This document shows, piece by piece, positions 8,223 to 19,276 of a DNA stretch of 26,514 nucleotides (position 1 is its first letter; each line of letters starts with the position of its first letter). The position numbers and the translations under genes were made by a program. The notes beneath the pieces are model-generated. The model was not told the DNA's origin, ran no database searches, and saw nothing but the letters and a program-made list of their open reading frames with translations. This DNA is from Perkinsus olseni (taxonomy: Eukaryota; Perkinsozoa; Perkinsida), in NCBI GenBank assembly GCA_013115125.1, contig JABANN010000479.1, positions 1 through 26,514 of the forward strand. Reading direction: 5' to 3'.

Positions 8223-11200
8223 CTAGAGCACTCGGTTACGGATGTCCTCCAACTTCTTCATCACCTCCTGAGGGGTCTTGTCCATGTCTACAGCAATTTG
8301 TCGCTGCTTTTCGGCCGGCAATTGGTAGTACCTAATAACACAGAACCCTACTGTGTCCCTCAACCGACCTCAAGATTCATAACAAGCATCAAGCAAGGAT
8401 TCCCTATCATCACCGTCCACTTACACTTCGCAGAGGTCGGCATCGATGAAGTTCTTAATGGGGTGGTAGAAGGAGCGATACATCACATGCTCCCTCCCAC
8501 TCAGACTCGGTGATGCTGCTGTGTTCCGCATGTGCATCTCAAGTGCCTAACAACAACAGCAGCAGTAGGCTGCGGGCCCCAAAACACAGCAGAGACACGA
8601 ACCTGTAGGAAGTTATGTTCTCGCTTGGAAGAGAAAGGGTAGAGGGCCCCAATAGTGCCCAGGACCGTAGAGTAGATGACGATCTCCGCTCCGCCAGCTA
8701 CCATCGTTACCTAAGACGGCGGTCACAGAGCCGGTTACCGTTACCTCGGAATGGACCTACCCTCTGAAGGGACGTGATCGTCTCGCCCACATGGAAGTGG
8801 CCAATCAGATCCATCTGAAAAATACGATGAGGGCGAAGGGTGGAAAGCTGCAGCGCACGAGGGATGGCGGTACAGACCTTAAACGTGTTTCCCGATACGT
8901 AGTCGTTATCCCTGCCAGGAACCAGTCTCAGAGTAGATATTCCCTCAGCCTCCACCACCGGTCTGAAGCCACAGGAAGATGCTTCATCTCGTATCGAGAA
9001 CAGAGAGAGCTGGAGTGTACCTTCCCCAGGCGCCGGCGTCCTTAGCATCTGATGGGACCCGCAGGACAGCGATATTATCAAACTTGTCGCCCACGACTAT
9101 CGTCTAAGCAAATGATGGTGAGCAAAAGCGCACGCCCTACTGAAGACGCGTACATTGTAGTCAAGTACAGCGGCCGCCGTGATGCACCGCGGGTACGTAT
9201 CATCAGAGATGACCTGAGAACAGTCCATCCAGGGAGGCCCTCTCTCCACCATCTTCCACTCACCTGCATCTGGTTGTCACTATACCTCCATCTCAGGACC
9301 ATGATACTATCACGACTGTCAGCGGCAAAGATGCGATCTTTGTTCACATCGAGCCACATGATTCCCCCAGACTCCGGCAGGAACTTGTACTCGCACTTCT
9401 TCAGGAGTCTTTTCTTTCCCAACTCGTAGATTCTGAGGGCGCTTGATGCAGTCTGAATCGATCGAGCGATCGCTACTTACCGCAGTACGGGCGCGACTGT
9501 CGGGGACCCTCGCAAGGCGACCAGCAAGCGACCTTCGAAGGGGTACATCGCCGAGGGGACACCTGAGAGATGACTGGAAAGGCAGTTGGTGCTGCCTGAG
9601 GAAGTACCTTCCAATGGAGTGACGTGAATCAGCTGCAAATTGTAGCTCTCATCGTAAAGATACGTTTTGATGTAACATTTGCCGTGCGCGGATCTCGAAG
9701 GGTTGTGGGGATCCACACCAGTCGCAGTGCCCACCACCAAGCACGGACGGTTATCCTGAAAACGACAAGGTCAACCTCAAAGATACTACCCCTAGGAGGA
9801 CCAACCTTGAGCTGATAGAAGTAGCACACAGTCATAGCAGTAGCAGCCTCGTCGACGTCCAAGTCCAGCTTGAAGGAGGTGGAAGCGGTGAGAGGATCGA
9901 CCACTCGGATGCACGACCCCCACTTGCCTTGTCCGGCAATATACGTCCCCACCTGATTTGAAGGCAAATGACGGTCAAGACGAATATCGGTGGCGGCGAG
10001 TTACCTGGCTCTCCGCAGGGGGGTCCATATCGGCATCACCCTCTTCGCCAGCATCCACCTTGATCTTCTTCAGAGCCTCTCTGATCTCAGTCTTAGTCTC
10101 CTCATTATACCTACCGTAAATCCCCCGCATCACAAAGGGCATAACGGCTACCAGCACTAGTACGTATTGTGATCAGCCTCCATCACGGCCAGCATGATCC
10201 TGTTGTCCATCTGTGCCGCATCAACTTGGCCCGACAGCAGCTTGGGCGGAGGCAACGGCAGGAACTTCCTTCCCGTGTAAGACAGCGGTACCATCACCTA
10301 GCAAGAGAGCCTCCCCCAAGCACTTCCCTGATCGTCGGCCACCCTACTTGATTGAAGGTTTCGTTCAGCCTCTCGACGCTGACGATCCTGAGCACTCGCT
10401 GACTGGTGGTGCAGATGCCCTCCTGGCAGTTCTCGATGCTGAACGGCGCGGCAAGGTCAAATCTAGGCAGGGCCGGGATCTTGCTGCTGCCCGGAGCATC
10501 CTCATCTTCCGCAGCCGCGAACCTGCGAGACCGAGATGACCTCAATGAACTTGAAACACTCCTACGTTAGAGGGACGCATTGGTACTGCCCTCCCGAGGC
10601 CCCGGCTCCCGAGTAGTCGTTGGCCTGGAAACAGAGGAAGGGCCTCGAGCTCATTGCCACCATTGCTGGACGGCCACCGTCGACCGTCAGCGGGCACAAA
10701 GTCACCTGAAGAAAGACACATTTCGAAACCCACGATACCAGTCTCCCGACCTACCCGACGAGGTCCAAGGACTCGCTGCCTCTGATCGGAGAGCTGTCCC
10801 GTCACGCCGTCGATGACAGAGCGGACCAAGACACCATCCTCCAGACCAATGGCGAGGTAGATCGTAGCAGTAGTACCCTGGCCAAACTGCAGCATGCACA
10901 CCGAGGATGCAGTAGTCCTTAACGCCTGGGCAGCCAGCTGTCGCAGGGGGCGGTCAGAGTCCAAGGAAAGGACACGGACCGAGGAGTCCACCCCGGCCAC
11001 CGCCATGAACTGGCTTCGAGTCCGGCCGGAAGAGAGGGGTTGCACGGTTAGGGCCGCCACCTCGCACCCGATGTCCCTCTTGGCAACCTCGCTGAGATGG
11101 CCGTTGGTATCAGCGTCGAGCTCGAAAAGTTGTATCTCGCCCCCAGACAGGGCGATGACCACTTGAGAACCGTTGCTCGCAGCCATCGTAACCTGGCGGC

Positions 11201-13246
11201 CAGGAGGGGCCCTCCACTCAGTCGTCCTTCGACCCGCGGCGACGTGACGGATACCGGTGGGCATGACCTAACGGACGGCATGACCTAAGTGAAGCCATCA
11301 TACCCCGCCACCGAACTCACCTGTATAGCGCTCTTGTCCGCCATCCTCATGGCGAAGAGCGTCGGCTGGTCCTTGGCGAACCCGGAGTCCGTAACCTCGT
11401 GGATGTTGTCAGAAGTGACCAGCAAGGTCAAAGTCTGGTCCACGAACGACACCACAATGTAGCGATCCGATTCCACCTCTCCGTCGGGCACAGGCGCGTA
11501 GCTCGCCCCGAAGGGTTTGATAGTGAACAGAGCATTCGGCTGGCCGGGTAGTTCCGACGCCCCCGCCTCACCCAGGGTCAGGCCGTGCCTCAGGATCCTC
11601 AATGCTGACCGTGGGCCTCGACCCGACAAAGCATAGATCTGGCAGCCCACCGACATGCCAGTGGTGACCACCTGCTGCATGCCACTGCCGTCCTGCTGCA
11701 TCACTTGCGTCTGCGTGCTAAAGCAGTCCATGACCTTCATGTCAGTGATGGGCGCCAGACTGCTGAGCTCGTCGAAGGGCGTGAGGTTCTTCAAAGTCCT
11801 CGGCTTGAACGCCACCACAGCGTTCTCCCTATTGGGGTGAGAGGACGTAACCATCGCCGGAGTAGCATCTCCCAGACTGGCGAATTGGTACAGGGAGTGA
11901 TTGCCGAACTCGGACGCGGCGAAGAGGAAACCGGTCTTCAGAACGCAGATGGAGATGGCCACCGGTATCGAGTCGAAGTAGCTGACCGAAGAACACTGCC
12001 GATGGCGGGAAGGCCGTCCGCGACTCACCTGCACTGGACTTCCGATACAACTCCCTCCTTGTGGGTGAGCGTCACTTTATAGAGGTCACCGTACTCCGAT
12101 TGGATGAGGAAAAAGAAGAAGTTCTTCAGTTTATGACGACTCCAACAGACAACCATCAGGCCCTTCTCGGCAGGGGTATCCAGTCGCCTTGGCATGGCGC
12201 AGGACAGCACCGGATGGCCCTAAAATAACAACCTCAGTCACTCCACCACAACCAGCTTCGCTCCGCCCACCTGTTTGTAATACGACAGGAAATTCTCGCA
12301 GCAGAGCAAGACGCCACCAGGCCCGTCAGTGCCCCCAGGGACAGGAATGAGGTCATGGGCAGTGAAGGGGATTTTGTCGCTATGTTTTCGAGTGACCTGA
12401 GCGGGCCCCGGTCGAGGGAGCCGAGAGGGGTTGTTAATGATTGACGCCTTACATGATTCACACCGAGATCCATCTCGTAAATAGTGAGAAGCTTCTGCGG
12501 GTTGGGGCCCTTCTTACCAAAATCGTCATACCTAACCAAACGTAACTCGTAGCCTCCTTCCCGTCCCCATCCAACTTACTGGCACTCGATGGCAGCAAAC
12601 TGAGGGTTGTCGAAGCCCACGTCCAGCCCGACTGTTGCGAAGACGATCGTGTAGCTCTTGTGCGCCTCCAACGGCGAAGAGATGGTCAGTCGCGACTGCA
12701 GGTCCCTGTTGAGGATGTACACAAACTTCTGTCTCTCCACGGCGGAGACCATGCAACTTCGCCCCTTCGGATCAACCGCCAAGTACTGTCCAGGCACCGT
12801 CCGACGGCAGCCCCTGAGAGGAGGGAAAGGTGTGGTATGCAGGAGTTTCGTGGCGCAGTGACTCTCACGTTTTGCCGTAGGCCTCTTGATGGACCTTATC
12901 GAATACGTTTTTTGTGGTATTGTACTCGAGGATGACTATTCGCCCCGAATCGGAGCCGACGAGGAGATAGTCCCTGTTGGCTCCCACCAAACGGAAGGTC
13001 TCCAAGGAGCGAATCAGCCCGAAGCAGTTGATCGATATCACAGTCTGCAACCTGTTCTGATCGTCAGGGCGGAGGAGCTCCAAGGTCGAACCTGAAAACG
13101 GACAGAAGCGTACGATTAGCGGAAAAGTTGGTATCAGTACCCTTCGCCACGACGATCTCCTGCGCCTTGGGGGCCGAGAAATTACCGTACACGGCGCATG
13201 TGACGGCCGAGGTCTTCGACAGAGTCAAATTGTAGAAGTGCGGCAT
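8223..13246 (-). CDS. SF3B3: splicing factor 3B subunit 3 (SF3b130), 23 exons
   Basis: SF3B3 is a beta-propeller scaffold of the U2 snRNP SF3b complex, acting in the nucleus in branch-site recognition. Joined exons: 13246-13141, 13091-12869, 12813-12580, 12531-12453, 12396-12271, 12219-12029, 11981-11321, 11267-10755, 10705-10566, 10522-10348, 10297-10164, 10110-10005, 9952-9806, 9755-9608, 9562-9489, 9452-9264, 9213-9154, 9103-9021, 8962-8878, 8814-8761, 8710-8603, 8546-8425, 8331-8223. All are phase-consistent and give about 1288 residues (human about 1217). Diagnostic stretches are FYNLTL and [13 protein letters not shown] near the N-terminus, [71 protein letters not shown] and [11 protein letters not shown] at the C-terminus. 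The 9488 donor is the least certain boundary. Start is the ATG giving MPHFYNLTL. Confidence 0.96.
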
Positions 13247-13467
13247 TGAGGAGAGAATGCCAACAACAACAACAACAGCAAGCCGTCAGCTCCCTAGCAA
13301 ACACCATCACAGACGACAGGGCCCAGAGGCGAGACACAAGGCGTGAGGGGAGTAGGAAACTTGAGGGTATTAGAAAACATGTTAAACGAAGAAGTGACCA
13401 GGAAGGCGGATTTTGCCGCTGATAACCTATAAGAGGCTTTCTTATGGAGAGCCAACGCCCACGAGTA
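13247..13467. promoter_or_regulatory. short intergenic region between PhzF-like gene and SF3B3
   Basis: Only about 220 bp separate the PhzF-like stop codon from the SF3B3 ATG, both on the minus strand. It must hold the PhzF-like 3' end and the SF3B3 promoter. A CAA/TTG run (13261-13280) sits in the presumed SF3B3 leader. Confidence 0.4.
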
Positions 13468-14749
13468 TTATACCACACGGCAGCTGCCTCCTATCTGAAC
13501 TGCATCAGGCCCGTCCTCTACTACCAGCTCCCCACCTCTCGCAGACAGCATGATGCATCGCAGAGGCCTGACGGGTGGGGGTCTCTTCCCGTACAACCAT
13601 GACAGTTCACAAGCCTACCCTAGGAAGCCCGCTGTTGTCATGTAGGGTGCTATAACAGTATGGCTGCTGCCGTTGACCGGGTCCTCCGGTATACAATTCC
13701 ACGGCGCAAAGTACCTGAGTACCGTAGTGCTACAGCGGAGCGAAGGCAGGCCCTTAGTACCTAGAGTAGACCACTGGCGTCTCGCCAGCCGCCTGCCAGC
13801 ACATCACACTCACGCCTCGTATAACATCGTCACCATGCGAGGCCAGCAGTTTACCCTGGTCCTGATACAAGCCATCGTGAAGGACAATAATAGGTAACCG
13901 ATCGACCCCACAGGTAGTACTGGTTGAAGGGCCTCAATGACCGCCTTCCCTTCCCGGTAGTGGCATACAACCAGCAACTTCTTCGCCTTGTGTGATACGG
14001 CCACTTCGGCTACCTGCGAGGGCGTCCAAAGGCAATCAGCAAAGACGGCGAACCTGGTAAAGCCTCAAGCCGAGAGCCGCGAGGATATCCTTGATCCACT
14101 GAGGGGAGCCATCGGGCGGCCAAACAACCTCTGGGGGGTTCCTCGGGAAGCTGAGTACGTACTGCCCCTCAGCCCCTTCTCGCCGGTCGCGAGTAACCAT
14201 CTGAGGTTTTCGCCCCATGGCAGATTTCGAACAGCGGTAGCTTCCCTACCAACTGCCCCGAACTGGTTTCGAAAGCATAGACGTCGGGCAGCTGCTTCCC
14301 AGCCGAGGCGTACAGCTCCTGATAGACAGAGCCCCGACCACTACTACCAATCCCCACAGTGCCCTACGTCCAGACACCGGGCCGAAGCCAGCGTCGCATG
14401 GCCACACAGCGGCACTTCGTTCCTGACCGGATTTCTCTATACCATTCAAGCTGACGCCTTACGTTGGCGTGAACCAGCGAAGGGCATAATTCCCGGTGGA
14501 CTCATCGAGAGGGCGAAGGAAGGCCGTCTCAGAATGCCGCAATTCCGCTGCTACCGCCAGGCATGCCTACCACGACCGGCGGTCCAGGAAGGCTCCAGTG
14601 GGCCCGACTACCTCATTCCTCAAGGACTGACCGTGTGGCAATATCACAACCCCGGCTGGATTACCACTGAAATGGGCACCGCTGCTACTCCTGGTCACAA
14701 ATGCATCGGCCACAAAAACAGGTAAGGAGACATCGCCATCTTTCGACAT
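13468..14749 (-). CDS. PhzF/PBLD-family isomerase-like protein, 9 exons
   Basis: Joined exons 14749-14612, 14566-14463, 14422-14368, 14318-14250, 14200-14054, 14013-13921, 13861-13761, 13714-13619 and 13567-13468 give 300 residues, matching the usual 260-300 of the family. Members have two alpha/beta barrel halves around a central active site and include PhzF of phenazine synthesis and mammalian PBLD. Seen here: PVFVADAFV and FSGNPAGVV at the N-terminus; RHSETAFLRPL with Glu59 at the place of the PhzF catalytic Glu; LRWFTP-NEVPLCGHATLASA; RYFAPW-EDPVNGSSH; and RGGELVV near the end. The key residues appear intact. The substrate cannot be told from sequence; isomerase activity is inferred from family. 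Start ATG at 14749; the stretch tcttaggcttgc just upstream offers an AG for leader addition. Confidence 0.9.
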
Positions 14750-15124
14750 TACGTGAATCAAGCAAGCCTAAGATACTAAGATACCTAAGATACTCCCCAG
14801 CACCCCATACCAAATTTTCCCCACTTCAACAGACAGTACCGGTCCGATCAAATACATCTGGCGCACAACACTTAGTTCACATGGGTACTCAGGGGCTCAC
14901 ACTGCCGAGGACGCTGAAGTCTGGCCGGCATCTGAGCGATGGGCTCCTCGAAGAGAATCCACCCCGCACACTACCACCTACCCTTCCGGGCCTCAGAACC
15001 GAGCAGCTCGTCCATCAGGGCAAGGAGACGGGTCGAGTCCAAAGTTTCGAGATCCTGAGTGATGGCACGCCTACGATGCTGCAAAGATTTGGTACCTGCC
15101 AGGACACAAGTCGAGCGATCTCAC
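14750..15124. other. intergenic
   Basis: Contains a short imperfect repeat of cctaagatac (14767-14794). No gene is seen; it should hold the 3' UTR of the RINGv gene and the promoter of the PhzF-like gene. Confidence 0.4.
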
Positions 15125-15739
15125 TCAGCAAAAGGACCCACCGAAGAACAGGCTTAGTGCAACGCCAGTCATGAAGAAAACGACGGAGAGCCTCAGACCA
15201 AGCAATCTGTGGCGACGAGGCATCTTCTTCTGTAGGAATTGAGTCGACCTCCCCAGACTCGGAAAGGGGGGCTCCGCAGTAGTCGGTAATTCCTCGACGA
15301 CCGACTCGGACCACCACTCCTTAGGGGACACTACCAGCTGGGCCAGGCCGCTGAAGGTGATCTCCTCGTCTTCTTCCGTCTCCTGTGGGGCTGGTAGCAT
15401 CAATAAGACCCCGACTGTCGCGATGACTCCCAATAAAATTACCGCCGCCGAGAATTGAACCAGGGCCAACCGATTGGCAGTCTTACGTAGTTTCTCATCG
15501 CAGTCCGTTGGAATAGAATATCTGCTCCGGCAACGGGGACAGTGGCTGGTGAGGGCACTCCGCAAGAGGCCCTCGACACACTGCCGATGGACCAGCCCCG
15601 CGTCCTCTCTCTTTTTGTGGCAATCGCAAATACAAATCAGCAAGTCCGGAAAATCCCCGCTGTCGCAGTGGCAGCACACCAGGCCAACGCTTGACTTGCC
15701 ATCAGCCGGCTTCGAGCTTGGATACCGCCTGCCAGCCAT
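15125..15739 (-). CDS. RINGv (MARCH-type) membrane E3 ubiquitin ligase
   Basis: A single open frame encodes 204 residues. Residues 22-74 match a RING-CH (RINGv) zinc domain: C22-x2-C25, C38-x-C40, H51-x2-C54, C67-x2-C70, ending SRYSIP. Two hydrophobic segments follow, about residues 93-116 (VQFSAAVILLGVIATVGVLL) and 182-201, joined by an acidic loop (ETEEDEE). This is the MARCH layout: cytosolic RINGv plus two membrane spans. Such ligases work with E2 enzymes to ubiquitinate membrane proteins in the endosome, ER or plasma membrane; the target here is unknown. It is head-to-head with the E2 gene starting at 16023. The C-terminus (FFGGSFC) is short after the second span; a further exon downstream is possible. 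Confidence 0.83.
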   Translation of the reverse strand: MAGRRYPSSKPADGKSSVGLVCCHCDSGDFPDLLICICDCHKKREDAGLVHRQCVEGLLRSALTSHCPRCRSRYSIPTDCDEKLRKTANRLALVQFSAAVILLGVIATVGVLLMLPAPQETEEDEEITFSGLAQLVVSPKEWWSESVVEELPTTAEPPFPSLGRSTQFLQKKMPRRHRLLGLRLSVVFFMTGVALSLFFGGSFC

Positions 15740-16022
15740 CGATGATAAGAAGAAGATTGGTTGGAAATTCTGTGGAGAAAGTCAAGCGATTATTACTGTG
15801 CGATTCTCTCCGATTATGGAAATAAATATCACAGCGCATAATCGTCCTTCCTTCGTTAATTTGAGTGCTGCACATTTTCCCAAGGTCCACGGGCACGCCC
15901 CTAGCCCCCAATGATCTTATCTACAGCTATGGGCATCACTTAGAGCTGCAAGCGTCGGACCACGGCCTTCCTGATACGCCTTCCTTAAACCCCTTCGTCT
16001 TCGCAGTTGATCTCCTTCTATC
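15740..16022. promoter_or_regulatory. 283-bp divergent promoter region (E3 / E2 pair)
   Basis: This interval lies between two oppositely oriented start codons, so it must carry both promoters or a shared one. On the plus strand a pyrimidine-rich cttcgtcttcgcag ends at 16006, 17 nt before the E2 ATG, and looks like a leader trans-splice acceptor. No TATA element is evident. Confidence 0.5.
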
Positions 16023-18620
16023 ATGAAACGAACTCGAGGCGGCAAGCCCCAGGCGTCCAAGCGCAGCAAGGAGGATTCTAAGGAAGCCGTCGAAGCCTCT
16101 GTCGAAGATTTTTCCACCGTCGTCCTAGACTGTGGGACCCGCGAGGAGGTCCTCAGTCTGATAGCAAAATTACGGAGTGATGAGCCAGCGGGGCCGGCCT
16201 CCAGCGCTTCGTCCAAGGAGCCAGCGGCTGTCGGTGAGGGATCGCCCTCAGCTGCCACCAGCTGTCCTCAGTGTCTTCGAACCTTCAAAAGAGTGCGGGA
16301 CCCCGCTCCTTGTGCTGCTTGCGGCAAGGCTCGGAAAGCCGCTCAGAGATGGCCGGAGAAAAGCGTTATCTCAGCGATTGATACTCTCAACTTGAAACTA
16401 TCAAATTACGTATCCGAGGTAGAAGGTGGCCTCGGATCCTGCAGCAGCAGTCGCGTATCTTTGACCTCCGTGACGACCCCTAAGGGCCCCAACATGGACC
16501 TTTTGGGCCTCTACGATGTCACCAGTGAGTTTAATAATACCGTCAAAAAGAACGGCGTTGGCTTCGGCGGTGGGGAGTACGATGATGCTAGTCGGGTGAG
16601 TCGAGGGAACCTGCTCACCTCCCTGCAACAGCCATTGGACAAGGCAAGTTCGAAGATTCTGAGGTACCTGGCGGGGGTCCTGGATGCTCCGGAATTCGTT
16701 TTAACCCGGGCGATTGCGAAGGGTCTGGCTCGGGACGTAGTGGCCGCGCTCATGGACTGGCTGAGGGAATCTTGGATCGATCTTTGCGGTCGACGGAAGA
16801 TGTTGCTAGAGGCCATGTTGACGCTCCTGGAGGCTATGGTGAAGCATGAGGCGTTGGTACCGGTGCTGTGCTGCCCCGTGGGAGTCGATTCCAATACTCT
16901 GCTCACTGCCTTGAGGACGCTCTCCGTCCAAGCGACCGTGGGCGACGACAAGATGGGTGGACGAGTGCAGGATCTTGCTGCTGCAATAGAGTCCCACTGG
17001 GCGGAGTGGAAGGGCGCCCCTCCAGTGGCGCGGGGCCGACCACCGCGTGGCCGGGCAGCAGCGAAGCGGAAGGCCGGGGGGCCTAAGAAGGAGGAGCCGG
17101 AAGTTGATCCCTACGTGAAAGCGTTGGAGCATCATCGATTGGCATCATGTACGGGGATATCAGCAGTCCATAAGTATGCCAAGAGCAGCGCTCCTGCAAG
17201 CGCGGCGGCGGCTGTGAGAAGTAGTAATGGTGCAGAAATTAATCTCGCAAATTCCCGGGTGACAATCTACCCCGCAACCGAAGGAGCTCGTTCGGCGCTT
17301 TACCGTATAAGGATGATCTTGATAGTGCCAGCGCAGCGGTAACATCGGGCACCATCGTTTTGCCTACTTACGCCGGGGATTTCAATGGGATTGATAAAAA
17401 AAATTCGAAATTTCCGAAGAAGGAGAACTTATAGGGGGTTGATAGCGGATAAAAGGACTTGATTAAAATGTCGTTGCGCTCTCCCACCTCCGGACCGTCC
17501 CTTTGCCGCTGTTTCGCTCCGCCCCTGAGTGGGATGTGACTGCGGCTTCACCTTAGGGATTCACAACGAGCTCGGATGCCTCGCCACGAGCCTGCCCCTC
17601 CATCCTGAGTCTTCGATCTTCGTGGTTTACGACGATCGACGTACCGACCTCCTCCGAGCTTTGGTCACGGGTAAGGGTCTCCTCATCCTCGCGATCTTGC
17701 CATGGCCCTTGTCAGGTCCCGCGGACACGCCTTATGCCAATGGATGCTTCGTTTTTGACATTCGAGTGCCGACCAACTACCCTCGGTCGCCTCCCAATGT
17801 CTCTCTGCTCACCACCGGAAAAGGGACTGTCAGGTTCAATCCCAACCTCTACTCAGACGGGTGAGCGCGGGCCCTTCGTCGCTGAGTCGGGCATGTGATG
17901 GTACTCTTTCTTAGGCACGTCTGTCTGTCCCTGCTGGGCACTTGGAGCGGCCCTGGGTGGTCCCCTTCTTCGACTCTCCTCCAAGTCCTCCTGTCGATCC
18001 AGAGTCTCATTTTTGTCGCGGAACCCTACTTTAACGAGCCTGGTAGGCCCCCCGCTTCCGATCGTGGCATCACCATTTTTGGCAGGTTATGAGAGTTTCG
18101 CGGGTACTCCAGGAGGGCAGCGGGCGTCGGAACAGTACAATCACGTGGTTCGGAAGGAGTGTTTGAGGTGGGCTATGTTAGAGAACATGAAGGACCCTCC
18201 TTTGGGCTTTGAAGAGGTAGTAACCACGGCACTTGGGGAGTGCCCAATAAACCAGATTCTCGGAATCGATTCTGGGAGCGCATTTCGTGTAAAATTACTT
18301 CCAGAATCGATTCTGAGTTTCATAACCAGTTCATAGGACTAGGGGGGTTTTGGAAATGGGCGGGTCAGGTTATCCGGAAGCACTTTGCCCACCGGTCTGA
18401 AGCCATTTTGGCCCAGCTCGAGGAGTGGAGTAAGATTCCTAACGACCCCTTCAAGGAGGACGTCAGCAAGCTGTCCGCTGAGCTTCGAGAGCGGCTGAGC
18501 CCGAAAGCGGCCAGCAGCAGCGACGGCGTGGAGGTCATCGATCTCGAGGCCTCGGAGAAAAAAGATGCAGTTCCGCTGCGACGGAGCGAAAGACTTCGGA
18601 AAAAAGCGAAATTGGGGTGA
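16023..18620 (+). CDS. BIRC6/UBE2O-type E2 ubiquitin-conjugating enzyme
   Basis: Six exons (16023-17220, 17557-17670, 17716-17860, 17915-18042, 18086-18216, 18369-18620) give 655 residues. N-terminus: basic, then a CPQC-x12-CAAC zinc-ribbon-like motif (C81, C84, C97, C100), a helical middle, and a [16 protein letters not shown] basic patch. A UBC fold covers about residues 395-610, with [31 protein letters not shown] and [12 protein letters not shown] (catalytic Cys about 489), then [17 protein letters not shown]. This is the large class of E2 seen in BIRC6 (BRUCE) and UBE2O, but far shorter and without a BIR domain. The C-terminus carries VEVIDLE (about 626-632), resembling a SUMO-interacting motif, and [11 protein letters not shown], a likely nuclear signal. 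Intron 1 (336 nt) and intron 5 (152 nt) are unusually long for this window. Confidence 0.88.
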
Positions 18621-19169
18621 AGTTTTGAGTATTCACAATTGCACCATGATCATTATTATTAGGGTTTACAAGTAAAAAGTAGTATTGATAATATCTCCAA
18701 CACGACGACTTGTCTTTTACACTTCCTTGTTGCGGTTGCGTTGACGAGCATCTGACTACCGGTTTCCAGCCTTCGGAATCAGGGGACGGGTCGAAAGAAG
18801 GTTGGTGCTTCAAAAGCTGGACCCCGTGGACTAACACCATCTGAAGTGATCCGAAAGCTACTGATGTAGGAGTGGCCAGATCGAGTTAGAGCTTCTATCC
18901 TTCAATTACTCATACCACACCTTAGCTAAATCGTAAGCAGGATCGCACGAAGATGAAACTCGTGCAGCGCGCCGCCGGGGCAGTGCTAGTGTTTCGGTAG
19001 TTGGACCTAGCCCCGCGGTGAAGCGTACTTCTCGCGAGGAGTTAATGAGAGGGTCTGGTCTACAGTACTCCGCCCGTTCGTTGTGGTAGCATTCGATCTG
19101 ACTGCATAATGCAAGACAGATTCATCGTCAAGTTGCTAGCAATTGGCGTAAAGTCTAACTGAGCCGGCG
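18621..19169. other. no recognisable gene
   Basis: The first ~100 bases are AT-rich (attattattagggtttacaa) and probably hold the E2 3' end. I see no gene, tRNA or rRNA in the rest. Confidence 0.4.
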
Positions 19170-19170
19170 A

Positions 19171-19229
19171 CGGCGTTGGACTTTAAACTGACACACACTT
19201 TGTGTGTGAGTTTCAAGTCCAACGCCGAC
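19171..19229. repeat. long near-perfect hairpin
   Basis: cggcgttggactttaaactg followed by acacacac pairs with gtgtgtgagtttcaagtcc and aacgccg: two arms of about 27 bp with about two mismatches and a loop of a few bases. It may be a miniature foldback element or a hairpin RNA precursor; nothing more can be said. Confidence 0.65.
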
Positions 19230-19276
19230 AGAACGGCTTCGTTGTCCCACCGATGTAGCATCTGAGGGAAATCAGT

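Noticed and set aside
13988-14725. 245-codon plus frame
   Set aside because: Antisense to the PhzF-like exons, which match the family throughout.
17529-17864. Reading the UBC region as a separate gene starting at 17529
   Set aside because: The ATG at 17535 or nearby lies in intron 1; phase and the conserved sequence join this region to the long upstream exon ending at 17220.
18869-18945. tRNA-like look of ggagtggccagatcgagttaga
   Set aside because: No matching acceptor stem and no T-arm consensus (GTTCRANNC) at the right spacing.
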